A DNA stretch of 16,236 nucleotides from contig RFPZ01000024.1 of assembly GCA_009925905.1 (NCBI GenBank), positions 1 to 16,236 on the forward strand, in the 5' to 3' direction. Below are positions 1-7,394 of the stretch, piece after piece. Under the pieces are notes generated by a model that was given only the letters and a program-made list of their open reading frames with translations, did no database searches and was not told where the DNA came from. Origin of the DNA: Candidatus Aquidulcis frankliniae. GTDB taxonomy: Bacteria > Chloroflexota > Limnocylindria > Limnocylindrales > Limnocylindraceae. How positions within the stretch are numbered: position 1 is the stretch's first letter; the number at the start of each line of letters is the position of its first letter. The translations under genes were made by a program, and so were the position numbers.

Positions 1-239
1 GTGCACTTGTTCGGGTCGAGGCCCAGGGCAATGAGCGCCGCGGCCATCTCGCGCGTCTGGCGTCGCAGCTTCTCGCCGTCGTGCACGCTGGTAAGGGCGT
101 GGTAATCGACGATGCAGTAGATGGACTCGTAGTTCTCTTGTAGCGCCACGTAGTTCCGAATGGCGCCCAGGTCGTTCCCCAGGTGCGGCGCCCCGCTCGG
201 CTGGATCCCCGAATAGGCGCGGATCGGCTGCTTGCTCAT
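1..239 (-). CDS. trpS: Tryptophanyl-tRNA synthetase, N-terminal part (runs off the window)
   Basis: This gene charges tRNA-Trp with tryptophan in the cytoplasm. The 79 visible residues are the amino terminus of a class I synthetase. They contain YSGIQPSG at residues 9-16, directly followed by the HIGH-type ATP-binding motif HLGN (residues 19-22), then GAIRNYVALQ and IYCIVDYHALT, all in the order and spacing of bacterial TrpS. The ATG at 237-239 gives the usual short lead before the SGxQPSG motif. A -10-like TACACT lies 7 nt upstream of it with no Shine-Dalgarno, so the mRNA is probably leaderless. The rest of the gene, including the KMSKS motif, lies beyond position 1. Identification is firm. 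Confidence 0.96.
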   Translation of the reverse strand, partial: MSKQPIRAYSGIQPSGAPHLGNDLGAIRNYVALQENYESIYCIVDYHALTSVHDGEKLRRQTREMAAALIALGLDPNKC

Positions 240-246
240 ACGGGGG

Positions 247-256
247 AGTGTAGCGG
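247..256 (-). promoter_or_regulatory. Leaderless-type promoter (-10 region) of trpS
   Basis: On the minus strand the sequence reads CCGCTACACT, then CCCCCGT, then the trpS ATG. TACACT fits a TANNNT -10 box, and its distance to the ATG (7 nt) puts the transcription start at or next to the start codon. The same ten bases and nearly the same spacer precede the gene starting at 2557. No convincing -35 box is visible 16-18 bp upstream. Confidence 0.65.
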
Positions 257-272
257 GGTGGGGAAGAGTAGA

Positions 273-307
273 ACCCCCTCGGCACGCATCGCTGCGACCG
301 AGGGGGT
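273..307 (-). terminator. Rho-independent-type terminator
   Basis: A perfect 10-bp stem (ACCCCCTCGG at 273-282 with CCGAGGGGGT at 298-307) encloses a smaller inner stem (CGCA 285-288 with TGCG 293-296). On the minus strand it is followed by the pyrimidine-rich tract TTCTACTCTTCCC. It lies between the stop of the membrane-protein gene at 349 and the trpS promoter, so it separates these two co-directional genes. Confidence 0.75.
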
Positions 308-348
308 CCGCTGCTCCGCTTGGAGCGTTTCGCTTGTTTCGGTGTGCG

Positions 349-1128
349 CTACTTCGCCGTGATGCGGCGGTAGAGCACGGCACCCGACGCGTACGTGAAG
401 ACCAGACCGATGCCGGTGCCGATCGAGCTGCCAATTGCTGCTGGCAGCGAGCTCGTGAGCAGGCCCACGAGAATTCCGATCAGGAGGAAGACGATGCCGC
501 CTCCAAGGCTCCAGAAGAAGATCTTCAACAGGTGACCCTGCGTGCCACTCCATGAAGCCTTGACGGAATCGACGGCACCCATGCCGTCGGCTGCGAACCA
601 GCCGGCCTGGCCGAGGCGCATCATGAGATAGATGTAGACGATCAGGAAGAGCGCGAACAACCCTGTCGTTACACCAGCATCATTTGCGGCAACGGCGCCA
701 CCAATGACAACGACCAGTCCAACAACGAAGATGCCCACCGTGGCGAGCGTCACCAAGAGGCCTGCGGCGAACACCGAGAGGCCGCGCTGTCCGATAACGC
801 TGACGGTCTCACCAATGGTTGGCGTTGCACCCTTGGCCGTCGTGGCGAGCGCTCCGTAGATCTGGCCGTACACGGCAATGAAGATGCCGGTGACGATCGA
901 GATCCCCGATGCGGTCGCGATCGGACCCGCCATCGCGCCAATCGAACCGACATTTGCGAAGCCATCAGCCAAGATCGGCTTCAGCACGAGGTCGGTGGCG
1001 TACCCGACAGCGACGCCGAGCAGAATGATCGGCAAGCTGAAATAGGGCATGAAGAGCCCGCGAACCGCAGACGACACGTAGTCGCTGAAGGCGAGGTCCT
1101 TCCCCTTCTTTCCATTCAGTAGTGACAT
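349..1128 (-). CDS. Six-helix integral membrane protein, GPDPase-membrane-domain-like
   Basis: A 259-residue, very hydrophobic protein. I count about six membrane segments, near residues 27-47, 72-95, 115-147 (possibly one long or two short), 155-171, 201-224 and 230-252. A short basic N terminus (NGKKGK) and a basic C-terminal end (YRRITAK) both suggest cytoplasmic ends. The segment DSVKASWSGTQGHLLKIF (187-204) before the fifth helix resembles the 'alkrSw..trGhfwkif' motif of the glycerophosphoryl diester phosphodiesterase membrane-domain/DUF975-like families common in Gram-positives. That likeness is from memory and says little about function. The ATG at 1126-1128 has a good Shine-Dalgarno, unlike its neighbours. 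A terminator follows the gene. No catalytic motif is seen. Confidence 0.8.
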   Translation of the reverse strand: MSLLNGKKGKDLAFSDYVSSAVRGLFMPYFSLPIILLGVAVGYATDLVLKPILADGFANVGSIGAMAGPIATASGISIVTGIFIAVYGQIYGALATTAKGATPTIGETVSVIGQRGLSVFAAGLLVTLATVGIFVVGLVVVIGGAVAANDAGVTTGLFALFLIVYIYLMMRLGQAGWFAADGMGAVDSVKASWSGTQGHLLKIFFWSLGGGIVFLLIGILVGLLTSSLPAAIGSSIGTGIGLVFTYASGAVLYRRITAK

Positions 1129-1130
1129 GT

Positions 1131-1140
1131 TCCCTCCCTT
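1131..1140 (-). promoter_or_regulatory. Ribosome binding site of the membrane-protein gene
   Basis: The minus strand reads AAGGGAGGGA and then AC before the ATG. GGAGG lies 4 nt from the start codon, a short but usable spacing. It confirms the start at 1128. It also shows that this genome uses Shine-Dalgarno starts alongside leaderless ones. Confidence 0.7.
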
Positions 1141-1201
1141 ATGCCCGCTCTAGGTAAGTGGGCTTCGGAAAGTATGCCCCACGAATGTGGCCCGTACGCG
1201 G

Positions 1202-2557
1202 TTAGGCGCGGCGGAGCAGCTGGGTGCCAGCGAGTGCCGTGAATGCGGCGAGTGTGGTGAGCAGGATCAGCATCTGGGTGGCCTGCCGATCGGCGGTGGT
1301 GGTCGAAGGCAAGAGGGTGCCGAGTACCCCAATGTAATCCCCACCTGAGCCCACAAGCGCTGATCCGCCAACGAGGATCGCCCCGCGGTAGTTCGCCATG
1401 GCACGCACATTCGTCGCATTCTCAATCTGCGTCGCCTGGCCGCCCTCTGCGGTGTCACACGCGAAGAGGCTATTGCCGCCAACGAGGAGCAGCCCAGTGC
1501 TGGTCACGGCCATGCTGGCGTAGACGTTGCCTCCAATGTCGAGCTGCGTCGCACATAGCGATCGCCATGTGTTCCCCGCGGTGCGCAGATAGGCGCCCTC
1601 CCATCCAGAAACATACAGGTCGCTGCCGGCGCGGAGTGAGCCGTACATGGAGACCGCAGGTGTGTCTTGGGCAATCCAGGCAGGTGTCAGTGAACTGTCA
1701 TAGCGGGCGTTGGAATTTGCATCCGCGACGCCGCCAGCTCCGCCGAAATTTCCTGCAATGAGGATGCCGCCATCAGGATGCGCCGCGAAGGTTGAGACGA
1801 AATCTGAGAGCGCCGTACCTCCAGAGCCGTTGTCACCAAGCGGCGACCACACATTCGGCACCGCCACTGCACAGCTCACGCTCACGCCCCCACACACCGT
1901 AACCTCGGGCACCGATGCGCCACAGGTGGTGAACACCGATCCAACGCACGCGCTCCACTGCCCGACCATGGCGTGGGCGATCAGAGGATCGCCGTTCACG
2001 CTGGCAAATTTGCCGCCAACGTAGAGCAACCCCCCAGACTCATCGGCGTAGATGTTGTAGACAGAGTTGGTCGGGTTCACGGGAATGAGTTGCGCATCGG
2101 GGCATTCGCCGAAGCCCGCCCACGTTTGCGTGCTGATGGTGAAGTAGGTGAGGTTGTTGCAGTCGACTGCGCCGGTATCAACGGTGTAGCGGCCACCGAC
2201 GTACACCACGTCGCCCGACACCGCGATGGTGTACACCGTGCCCGCCGTGATTGCGCCGTCGGTCGCACCTGCGGGGGCGAGTGCCTCCCAGGCGTTTGTG
2301 CTGCCGTTCCACTTCGCGATGCGATCTGCCGCGGCAATTCCAGCAAAGTCGGTGAATGCCCCGCCCACGTACACGTCGTCACCAACAACCGTGATTGACC
2401 AGACCGCGCCATTGGCCAGTGGGCCACTCTCCGTGCCGACCATTGGGCTCCAGGCGAGGTCATCGACCGACGGCGGCGTGCCCACGGGCGCCGCGGTGAC
2501 GACCAGCGTCGCGGCGGCGGCGAGAAGGGTGGCAACTAGCTGGCGGGCTCGCTTCAT
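1202..2557 (-). CDS. Secreted, membrane-anchored repeat protein (probable beta-propeller)
   Basis: A 451-residue exported protein. The start is taken at the ATG at 2557, not the upstream in-frame ATG at 2635. From 2557 the protein begins with a classical signal sequence (MKRARQL, then an Ala/Leu/Val core), and a -10-like box sits 7 nt before it. The body repeats a short strand-turn motif of the type hhYVGGxF: DVYVGGAFTDF, VVYVGGRYT, LLYVGGKFASVNG, ILIAGNFGGAGG, LYVSGWEG, LLLVGGNSL and ILVGGSALV. That is about seven copies, as expected for propeller blades of the kelch/Rax2-like/delta-60 kind. Extra Cys pairs lie near the middle. The C terminus has a threonine-rich spacer, a hydrophobic helix (about 427-447) and LLRRA, which would hold the protein on the outer face of the membrane. 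No enzymatic residues are recognised. Ligand and role are unknown. Confidence 0.78.
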   Translation of the reverse strand: MKRARQLVATLLAAAATLVVTAAPVGTPPSVDDLAWSPMVGTESGPLANGAVWSITVVGDDVYVGGAFTDFAGIAAADRIAKWNGSTNAWEALAPAGATDGAITAGTVYTIAVSGDVVYVGGRYTVDTGAVDCNNLTYFTISTQTWAGFGECPDAQLIPVNPTNSVYNIYADESGGLLYVGGKFASVNGDPLIAHAMVGQWSACVGSVFTTCGASVPEVTVCGGVSVSCAVAVPNVWSPLGDNGSGGTALSDFVSTFAAHPDGGILIAGNFGGAGGVADANSNARYDSSLTPAWIAQDTPAVSMYGSLRAGSDLYVSGWEGAYLRTAGNTWRSLCATQLDIGGNVYASMAVTSTGLLLVGGNSLFACDTAEGGQATQIENATNVRAMANYRGAILVGGSALVGSGGDYIGVLGTLLPSTTTADRQATQMLILLTTLAAFTALAGTQLLRRA

Positions 2558-2564
2558 GCGGGGG

Positions 2565-2574
2565 AGTGTAGCGG
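2565..2574 (-). promoter_or_regulatory. Leaderless-type promoter of the propeller protein
   Basis: CCGCTACACT on the minus strand is followed by CCCCCGC and the ATG at 2557. It is identical over ten bases to the element before trpS. It lies only 21 nt past the stop codon of the NERD-helicase gene (2595-2597), so the propeller gene probably has its own promoter. The -35 region is not recognisable. Confidence 0.65.
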
Positions 2575-2594
2575 CTCGGCGGTCGGCCACGATG

Positions 2595-4385
2595 CTATGG
2601 GCGATACCCATCGGCGATGGCTTTGAGCGCCCCAAGTCGATCTGCGGGGCCGATTACGGCGAGGTAGGTGGTGGCTCGCGTGGCGGCGGCATAAAGGAGG
2701 CGGCGCTCTTCGGAGCCGATCTCACCTGGGTGGGGTACGTCGACCAGAATCACCACACCACGCTCGAGCCCCTTAATGCGACGCACCGAGTCGAAATAGA
2801 CTTTCGTTGGATCAGGAACGGGGAGTTCGTCTGGAGGGGCGGGAATGCGGTTTCCTTCCGCATCGAGCTGCGGGTTTCCGTACTCCACAAACTTTCCGAT
2901 CCGTCGCGGGTGAAAGAGCGGGTTCCCCTTGGTTTTCTCGCTGACCGTCACCACCGCGATGCGCCCCGGCTGAATCCCTTGGCCCAGAAGCTCGCTCAGC
3001 AGCTCCTCCAGCACGTCGCGCTGTGTCGCTCCGCCTGGGATCGGTCGGTACTCCACCCTATGTGAACTAACCACACCTTTGCGACTGAACCGCTTCACGC
3101 CATCGGCACGCAGTCCCTCGGCAAGCCGAAATACCGGCTCAGGATTCCGATGGTTCTGTCGCATCACAATGTGCTCAACGCCACGCAGCGCGGGTGACGG
3201 CTGCGCCTCACTACTAAGGCGTTGATACTCGTCCGCAAAGGTCCAAATTGAACCGGTCGCTGGATCTTTTAGGAAGCCGGTGAGGCCCTCCACCACGTCG
3301 GGCCCGAGGTCTTGCGCCTCGTCAACGATCAGCGCGTCGTACTTTTCTGGGGAGGCTGCTGCAATCTGTGCCGCATGTGGCAGCACACTACCGAGTGCCT
3401 CGTTGGTGAGCGGCCCCTGCTGATTAATGCCAAACGCCTCAGCGTTGTTCGTTGCGCGGGCCGCAATGATGAGTGCTTGATGCGCGGTATTCACCGTAAT
3501 TAGCTGTGCGCCTTTTGCTGCAACGTCGCTCTGCATTGACTTAGCGAGGCTCGCCGTGCTGCACAGGAATAGCACGCGTTGACCGGCCTCGGCGAGTGAG
3601 TAGGCACGCAGTCGTGCCACCACACTCTTCCCTGCACCAGCGCCGGCATCAAAGTGCAGTCGGGAAAACGCAGAGAGGTTCTCGACCCAATCACGATGAA
3701 TTCGCTCGTCATCTTCAAGCCGCTTCCGATCCACCTCAAGGTCACCAATCAGGCTGGTACTAAATCCGAGCGCTGGCGCAATGATCTCCATCGCCTGCTT
3801 GGTCCAATCAAACCCCGGATCGCTACCGGCGATACCTTTGCTGATGCGTGCGGCAAACGAGTCCACCGCCTTTGCGATTGCACCGGGCTGCGCCAGAGCA
3901 ATGCGATCGATCACCTGATCGGAGGCGAGGCTGATCGTGCCGTCAATCTTTTGGCGCACTACCTGCGTTGCGTCAGCATCAGGCAGCGCCAGCATCCAAC
4001 CGCTGACCGGATTAATGCCGAGTCGCTCCCAGAGTGGGTGATCCTTCAGCACATCACGGAGTTCGTAGATTGCCTTTGTCGCCTGGAGGTCGGGCGGCTT
4101 CCGCATCGGGCTGCCGTTCTGCAGCCACGATCCTTCCGCCGTGCGCTCCACGCGACCGCACTTCACCTCGACCATCACCATGCCCCGTTGGGGGTGCAGC
4201 AGCAGTAGGTCGAGCTCGTGGGTGTACGCTCCGCGCTCCTCACGACGCGCCACATACAGGTTGTGCGCAATCACCCAGCCCTGGGGGGTGAGCTCCTCGC
4301 GGAAACGCTCAAATGCCCGCCGCTCACCGTCGTGGGCGAAGCCGAGCGCCGCTGCCGCAAGCTCAGTGCGCGAAGCGTCCGACAA
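2595..4385 (-). CDS. NERD nuclease-like domain fused to a superfamily 1 DNA/RNA helicase
   Basis: A 596-residue cytoplasmic protein. The N-terminal third is a NERD domain, a restriction-endonuclease-fold relative: ELDLLLL (57-63, candidate metal ligand Asp59) followed by MVEVKCG (71-77, Glu73 and Lys75) gives the D...ExK signature. The helicase part has Walker A GAGAGKS (248-254), Walker B IVDEAQD (353-359), a motif-III-like FADEYQRL (383-390), RQNHRNPEP (409-417), a motif-V-like RRIKGLERGVVILVD (535-549) and motif VI LLYAAATRAT (563-572). The motor therefore looks complete. The start is a TTG at 4383-4385, four bases past the stop of the protease gene. It is the only start before the NERD domain, and no good Shine-Dalgarno is seen, so translational coupling is likely. 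Such proteins act on nucleic acid and turn up in repair and phage-defence settings. The substrate is not shown here. Confidence 0.88.
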   Translation of the reverse strand: MSDASRTELAAAALGFAHDGERRAFERFREELTPQGWVIAHNLYVARREERGAYTHELDLLLLHPQRGMVMVEVKCGRVERTAEGSWLQNGSPMRKPPDLQATKAIYELRDVLKDHPLWERLGINPVSGWMLALPDADATQVVRQKIDGTISLASDQVIDRIALAQPGAIAKAVDSFAARISKGIAGSDPGFDWTKQAMEIIAPALGFSTSLIGDLEVDRKRLEDDERIHRDWVENLSAFSRLHFDAGAGAGKSVVARLRAYSLAEAGQRVLFLCSTASLAKSMQSDVAAKGAQLITVNTAHQALIIAARATNNAEAFGINQQGPLTNEALGSVLPHAAQIAAASPEKYDALIVDEAQDLGPDVVEGLTGFLKDPATGSIWTFADEYQRLSSEAQPSPALRGVEHIVMRQNHRNPEPVFRLAEGLRADGVKRFSRKGVVSSHRVEYRPIPGGATQRDVLEELLSELLGQGIQPGRIAVVTVSEKTKGNPLFHPRRIGKFVEYGNPQLDAEGNRIPAPPDELPVPDPTKVYFDSVRRIKGLERGVVILVDVPHPGEIGSEERRLLYAAATRATTYLAVIGPADRLGALKAIADGYRP

Positions 4386-4389
4386 GTAC

Positions 4390-5361
4390 TTAGTTGCCTA
4401 CGCAGTCATATTTCTGTGTGACTGTTGGCGGCAACAGCGCCTCGCGGCGCAAGCAGTAGAGCTGACTAAAGATCCATGACACTGGAGTCACATACGTCCA
4501 CGATGAGCCGGAAGCTGGACACCATTCCCAGATCTGCCACTTGCGGTCGCCGTTTCGATCTCGGTCGGGAGGCGGTATTGCCTTCTTCCCAGTGGGCATT
4601 GCGCCACAGGCTTCGGTAAGAAAATTCACCCCAACTGCAACGCCAGCGATATCACCTGCTGCGTTAAGCATCGGACCACCCGATGAACCACCTGCTGCAT
4701 GCAGCGTAGTAATGAATTGGTCCTTCGGCATGGTCGTGTACTCAACGGAAGAAACAATTCCCGACGCCCAGATTGCCACTGCTGGGTCCGACGAATACCT
4801 GCCGTCGAAATATCCCGAAGCTTCGGCGCGGCCAGGGAATCCAAAGCTGAATACCTGATCTCCCATCTGCACAGCATCTGAGTCCGCCAACTTCAGAGGG
4901 ATCGGCATCACCTTTCCTGTGAATGACGCGATGCAATCGTCAAGATTACGAATTTGCAGGAGCGAGATGTCGTGCTCCGTTGACGAGCCGACTGGTTCAA
5001 CCACGCAAGGATATGTGTTGAGTCTCTCGTCAGGCTGTGATGCGAAATAGGCTCGATAGATGAGGTTGTAACCCAGTTCTGGATAGAGGCAGTTCGCTGA
5101 TGGGCTCGGCTCTGTCACGTGTTTGGCCGAGAGGATGAGATCTTCGTCGATCAAGGCCCCAGCTCCAGAGCCGGTGCAGCCGATACCTCGGGCGCGTTCC
5201 TTTGGGGTGAGACCGCTCGGGAGGTCAACGGTGATGTAGACGGTCGACCGAACGAGGTCAGCTGGCCGCCAGGGCTCGTTGGGGGGTCGGTAGAAGGAGG
5301 CAAACAGGGCGCCGCCGACTGCAGCAACAACTGCTACAAGGACGACGATCTTTTTCCACAC
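4390..5361 (-). CDS. Membrane-anchored trypsin-like serine protease
   Basis: A 323-residue protein. I choose the GTG at 5359-5361 because AAGGAG lies 9 nt upstream and the next residues (WKKIVVLVAVVAAVG) form a signal anchor right at the N terminus. An in-frame TTG at 5436 would add 25 charged residues and lies inside the promoter. The catalytic triad of the chymotrypsin/HtrA fold is present: His81 in LSAKHV, Asp131 in EHDISLL and Ser227 in GGSSGGP. There is no PDZ domain. Several Cys residues suggest disulfides outside the membrane. An inserted segment after the catalytic Ser carries DRDRNGD (266-272), like a calcium loop. The enzyme should cleave proteins at the outer membrane face. It heads a two-gene unit with the NERD-helicase and diverges from the VWA/tubulin operon. 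Confidence 0.88.
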   Translation of the reverse strand: MWKKIVVLVAVVAAVGGALFASFYRPPNEPWRPADLVRSTVYITVDLPSGLTPKERARGIGCTGSGAGALIDEDLILSAKHVTEPSPSANCLYPELGYNLIYRAYFASQPDERLNTYPCVVEPVGSSTEHDISLLQIRNLDDCIASFTGKVMPIPLKLADSDAVQMGDQVFSFGFPGRAEASGYFDGRYSSDPAVAIWASGIVSSVEYTTMPKDQFITTLHAAGGSSGGPMLNAAGDIAGVAVGVNFLTEACGAMPTGKKAIPPPDRDRNGDRKWQIWEWCPASGSSWTYVTPVSWIFSQLYCLRREALLPPTVTQKYDCVGN

Positions 5362-5370
5362 GGGGCGGGG

Positions 5371-5376
5371 CTCCTT
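5371..5376 (-). promoter_or_regulatory. Ribosome binding site deciding the protease start
   Basis: AAGGAG on the minus strand lies 9 nt before the GTG at 5361. No comparable site precedes the upstream in-frame TTG, so this element fixes the shorter protein. Confidence 0.7.
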
Positions 5377-5419
5377 CCGTTGCGGACTGTGCTTAAAGGG
5401 TTCCGAATCACCCTCATCT

Positions 5420-5433
5420 CCGCTATGGTAGCG
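5420..5433. promoter_or_regulatory. Symmetric divergent promoter between protease and VWA operon
   Basis: CGCTA (5421-5425), TGG, TAGCG (5429-5433) is a perfect inverted repeat. On the plus strand it supplies CCGCTATGGT, a TANNNT -10 box ending 6 nt before the ATG at 5436, hence a leaderless VWA mRNA. TTCCGA at 5401-5406, 17 bp upstream, is a weak -35 candidate. On the minus strand the same bases give TACCAT (5430-5425), a -10 box that would start the protease mRNA near 5418 with a leader of about 57 nt containing its Shine-Dalgarno. The repeat could instead be an operator, so the bidirectional reading is an inference. Confidence 0.55.
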
Positions 5434-5435
5434 CA

Positions 5436-7394
5436 ATGACTTCGCCCCGCCACCCTGGTGTTGCTCGCGCTTTATTGACCCTAATGGCGATCACCCTCGT
5501 ACTCACAGCCTGCGGGGCCGAAACCACAAATAATAAGCCCGTTGACCTGAGCGATAGCACTCAAGTGAACGTCGTCGCACTTTTTGACCGCTCCGGCTCT
5601 ACCGCCACAGGATCTGGCGGAAACGGAAGCAGAGTTGGAATTGAGCGCTCCATTTGGCCCGCAGTGTTCTTCCCAAATCTCGGGCGCGGGTATTCGTTGA
5701 AAGTCTTACCTGTCGGGTTCGCCTCCGAGGCACAAGCATGGTGCGAATGGCCCGACGACCCGACTGGGAATGAACAAGCAATGAGCCAAGATCCGGGTTG
5801 CCGCACGCAACTAGAGAACATTCTTCCCAAGGATGTTGGGGGCAACACGTTCTTTGACAAGGCCCTGAAACTTGCGGCTGAGCAACTTGGCACAGTTAGC
5901 GGCACTAATGTTGTCCTCCTTGTTAGTGACGGGGAATACAACCAAGGCGGTCTCGACATCAATTGTGCTGAGGCGGAGAGCTCTAAAGAATGCGTTGAAC
6001 TTAAGGACGCGATGAGTCAGTTGAACGGCGGGCGGGCTACCGTCTGTCCAATCTTTGTCAAGACTCGAGCATCGACAAAAGCTTCCGCGACAATGCAGTG
6101 GCTCAGAGAACTGCAGGATCAAAATGATTCGGAAAACGAAAGCTGGAAGCAGAGCCCCTGCCCAGCGAGCGAGGAGATTAACTTCATATCTGCCCCATGG
6201 AGGCTCACGGAAGATTTGCTCGTTTGGTATGCAGATCTTGCGGGACTGCAGCTGCGCTCCACAACCGTTGACGGCTCTGGCCGGACACAAAACCCGATCC
6301 GGGTACCGAATGGCGCAGCGCAAATTGCGATGATTGGGCTTAAGCGCTCAAGCAGCTCAACGGTCACGTTTAGTTCCGCAGCCTGCGAGCAGGGCGCCGG
6401 AGAAACTTTCAAATCCTTCACTTACCAGCCCGTGATCTCGCCCCTGGTCGACGGTGAGCGCTGTGCAGGCGGCGAAATCAGTGGTACAGGGCTCGTCCCC
6501 AACGAGAACTCGCTATATGCCCTGTTTGTTCCAGAGAACCAAGAGCTTGCTGCGTGCACCCCAGACGCTGATGGTGGTGGGACCCTCACGTTGCGACCGG
6601 GCTTTGCTGCTCTACTTGAATTCAATCCACGTGTGGTGTGGGTGAGCCCCAAAGGTGAGACTGTTGATCCTGAACTCACGCCTGAGCAACTACTTGAAGA
6701 CGGCCTGGCGCTCACCGAAGATCAGTCGTCAAAGCTGGCCTCTCTTGGTGGAGATTGGCGCATCGCATTAGATTTCACGAACAGCATTACGCAGCCAGGC
6801 AAGGGTGAGTCCTACTCGCTGCTCTATGACTCTGTTCTACTCCGCAACGGTGACGCATCGTCGTATCCAGCGCGTCGACCAATCAGCGCAACGCTAGATA
6901 GCGTTCCGTGTGCACCACTTTTTGAGCGCAGTTTGCTGCAGAAGTATTGGATGATCCTTGCTGGACTTATCGCGCTGGCGGCGCTGCTCCTTGCAAAGCG
7001 CCTGATTGACGGCCAGCGCATTGATCTTGCTGGTGATCTCGCAATTCTCGACGGCACAGGTTCCCGCAGCATCGGGAGCACCTCAATTAGTGGCGGTAGC
7101 CCAAGCTGGTTCAACGTTGGTGATCGCGGCAAGATTGAGCCGGGCAAGGGCGAAGACGGGAAGAACTGGAGGCTACGTTGGAGGGGCGGCACAAACGTAT
7201 CGCTCGAGCCAGCCGAAGGCGATGTGGGAGATTGGTCAGAGGGAACCGTGAAGAGCGAACGTGGCCGTGGGTTCATTGAATTCAAGCGGGTCCCGCTCGT
7301 TGGGGGCTCAGAAACCAACACGATTCGATACACACCTGAAGAGGGCACAAAGATGGGCGAGTTGATCAATAGAGAGTTGGAGGATCCAGAGTGA
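5436..7394 (+). CDS. VWA-domain lipoprotein with internal transmembrane segment
   Basis: A 652-residue protein, first of three genes in the operon. The signal peptide ends in a lipobox (LVLTAC; Cys26 would be lipidated). A von Willebrand A domain follows: FDRSGS (50-55) gives the MIDAS residues Asp51, Ser53 and Ser55, GGNTFFDKAL carries the MIDAS threonine (Thr138), and VVLLVSDGEYNQGG (159-172) holds the aspartate loop (Asp165). This domain should bind a divalent metal and a protein ligand. A beta-rich region with scattered Cys follows to about 495. A single membrane helix (YWMILAGLIALAALLLAKRL, 504-523) is followed by a 130-residue, Gly/Arg-rich, probably beta-strand C-terminal domain. With the N terminus lipidated outside, the C-terminal domain should lie in the cytoplasm, facing the tubulin-like protein. 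I do not recognise the C-terminal domain. The ATG start is leaderless, 6 nt after the -10 box. Confidence 0.87.
   Translation: MTSPRHPGVARALLTLMAITLVLTACGAETTNNKPVDLSDSTQVNVVALFDRSGSTATGSGGNGSRVGIERSIWPAVFFPNLGRGYSLKVLPVGFASEAQAWCEWPDDPTGNEQAMSQDPGCRTQLENILPKDVGGNTFFDKALKLAAEQLGTVSGTNVVLLVSDGEYNQGGLDINCAEAESSKECVELKDAMSQLNGGRATVCPIFVKTRASTKASATMQWLRELQDQNDSENESWKQSPCPASEEINFISAPWRLTEDLLVWYADLAGLQLRSTTVDGSGRTQNPIRVPNGAAQIAMIGLKRSSSSTVTFSSAACEQGAGETFKSFTYQPVISPLVDGERCAGGEISGTGLVPNENSLYALFVPENQELAACTPDADGGGTLTLRPGFAALLEFNPRVVWVSPKGETVDPELTPEQLLEDGLALTEDQSSKLASLGGDWRIALDFTNSITQPGKGESYSLLYDSVLLRNGDASSYPARRPISATLDSVPCAPLFERSLLQKYWMILAGLIALAALLLAKRLIDGQRIDLAGDLAILDGTGSRSIGSTSISGGSPSWFNVGDRGKIEPGKGEDGKNWRLRWRGGTNVSLEPAEGDVGDWSEGTVKSERGRGFIEFKRVPLVGGSETNTIRYTPEEGTKMGELINRELEDPE
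7379..7383 (+). promoter_or_regulatory. Ribosome binding site of the tubulin-like gene
   Basis: GGAGG inside the end of the VWA gene lies 7 nt before the GTG at 7391. It settles the start, which overlaps the VWA stop codon in a GTGA tetranucleotide and implies translational coupling. Confidence 0.75.

Noticed and set aside
1141..1201. Terminator after the propeller gene
   Set aside because: Only a CCAC-GAAT-GTGG mini-hairpin (about 1179-1190) is present, too short and without a T-tract.
2558..2635. Longer propeller protein starting at the ATG at 2635
   Set aside because: It would bury the signal peptide 26 residues in, overlap the helicase stop and erase the -10 box at 2565-2570. The start at 2557 explains all of these.
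2226..3065. 279-codon open frame on the plus strand opposite the helicase C terminus and propeller start
   Set aside because: It runs antisense to two well-supported genes, shows no family motif and has the composition of a shadow frame in high-GC DNA.
5362..5436. Longer protease starting at the TTG at 5436
   Set aside because: It has no ribosome binding site, places 25 polar residues before the anchor and would start upstream of the predicted transcript start. GTG 5361 has AAGGAG at good spacing.
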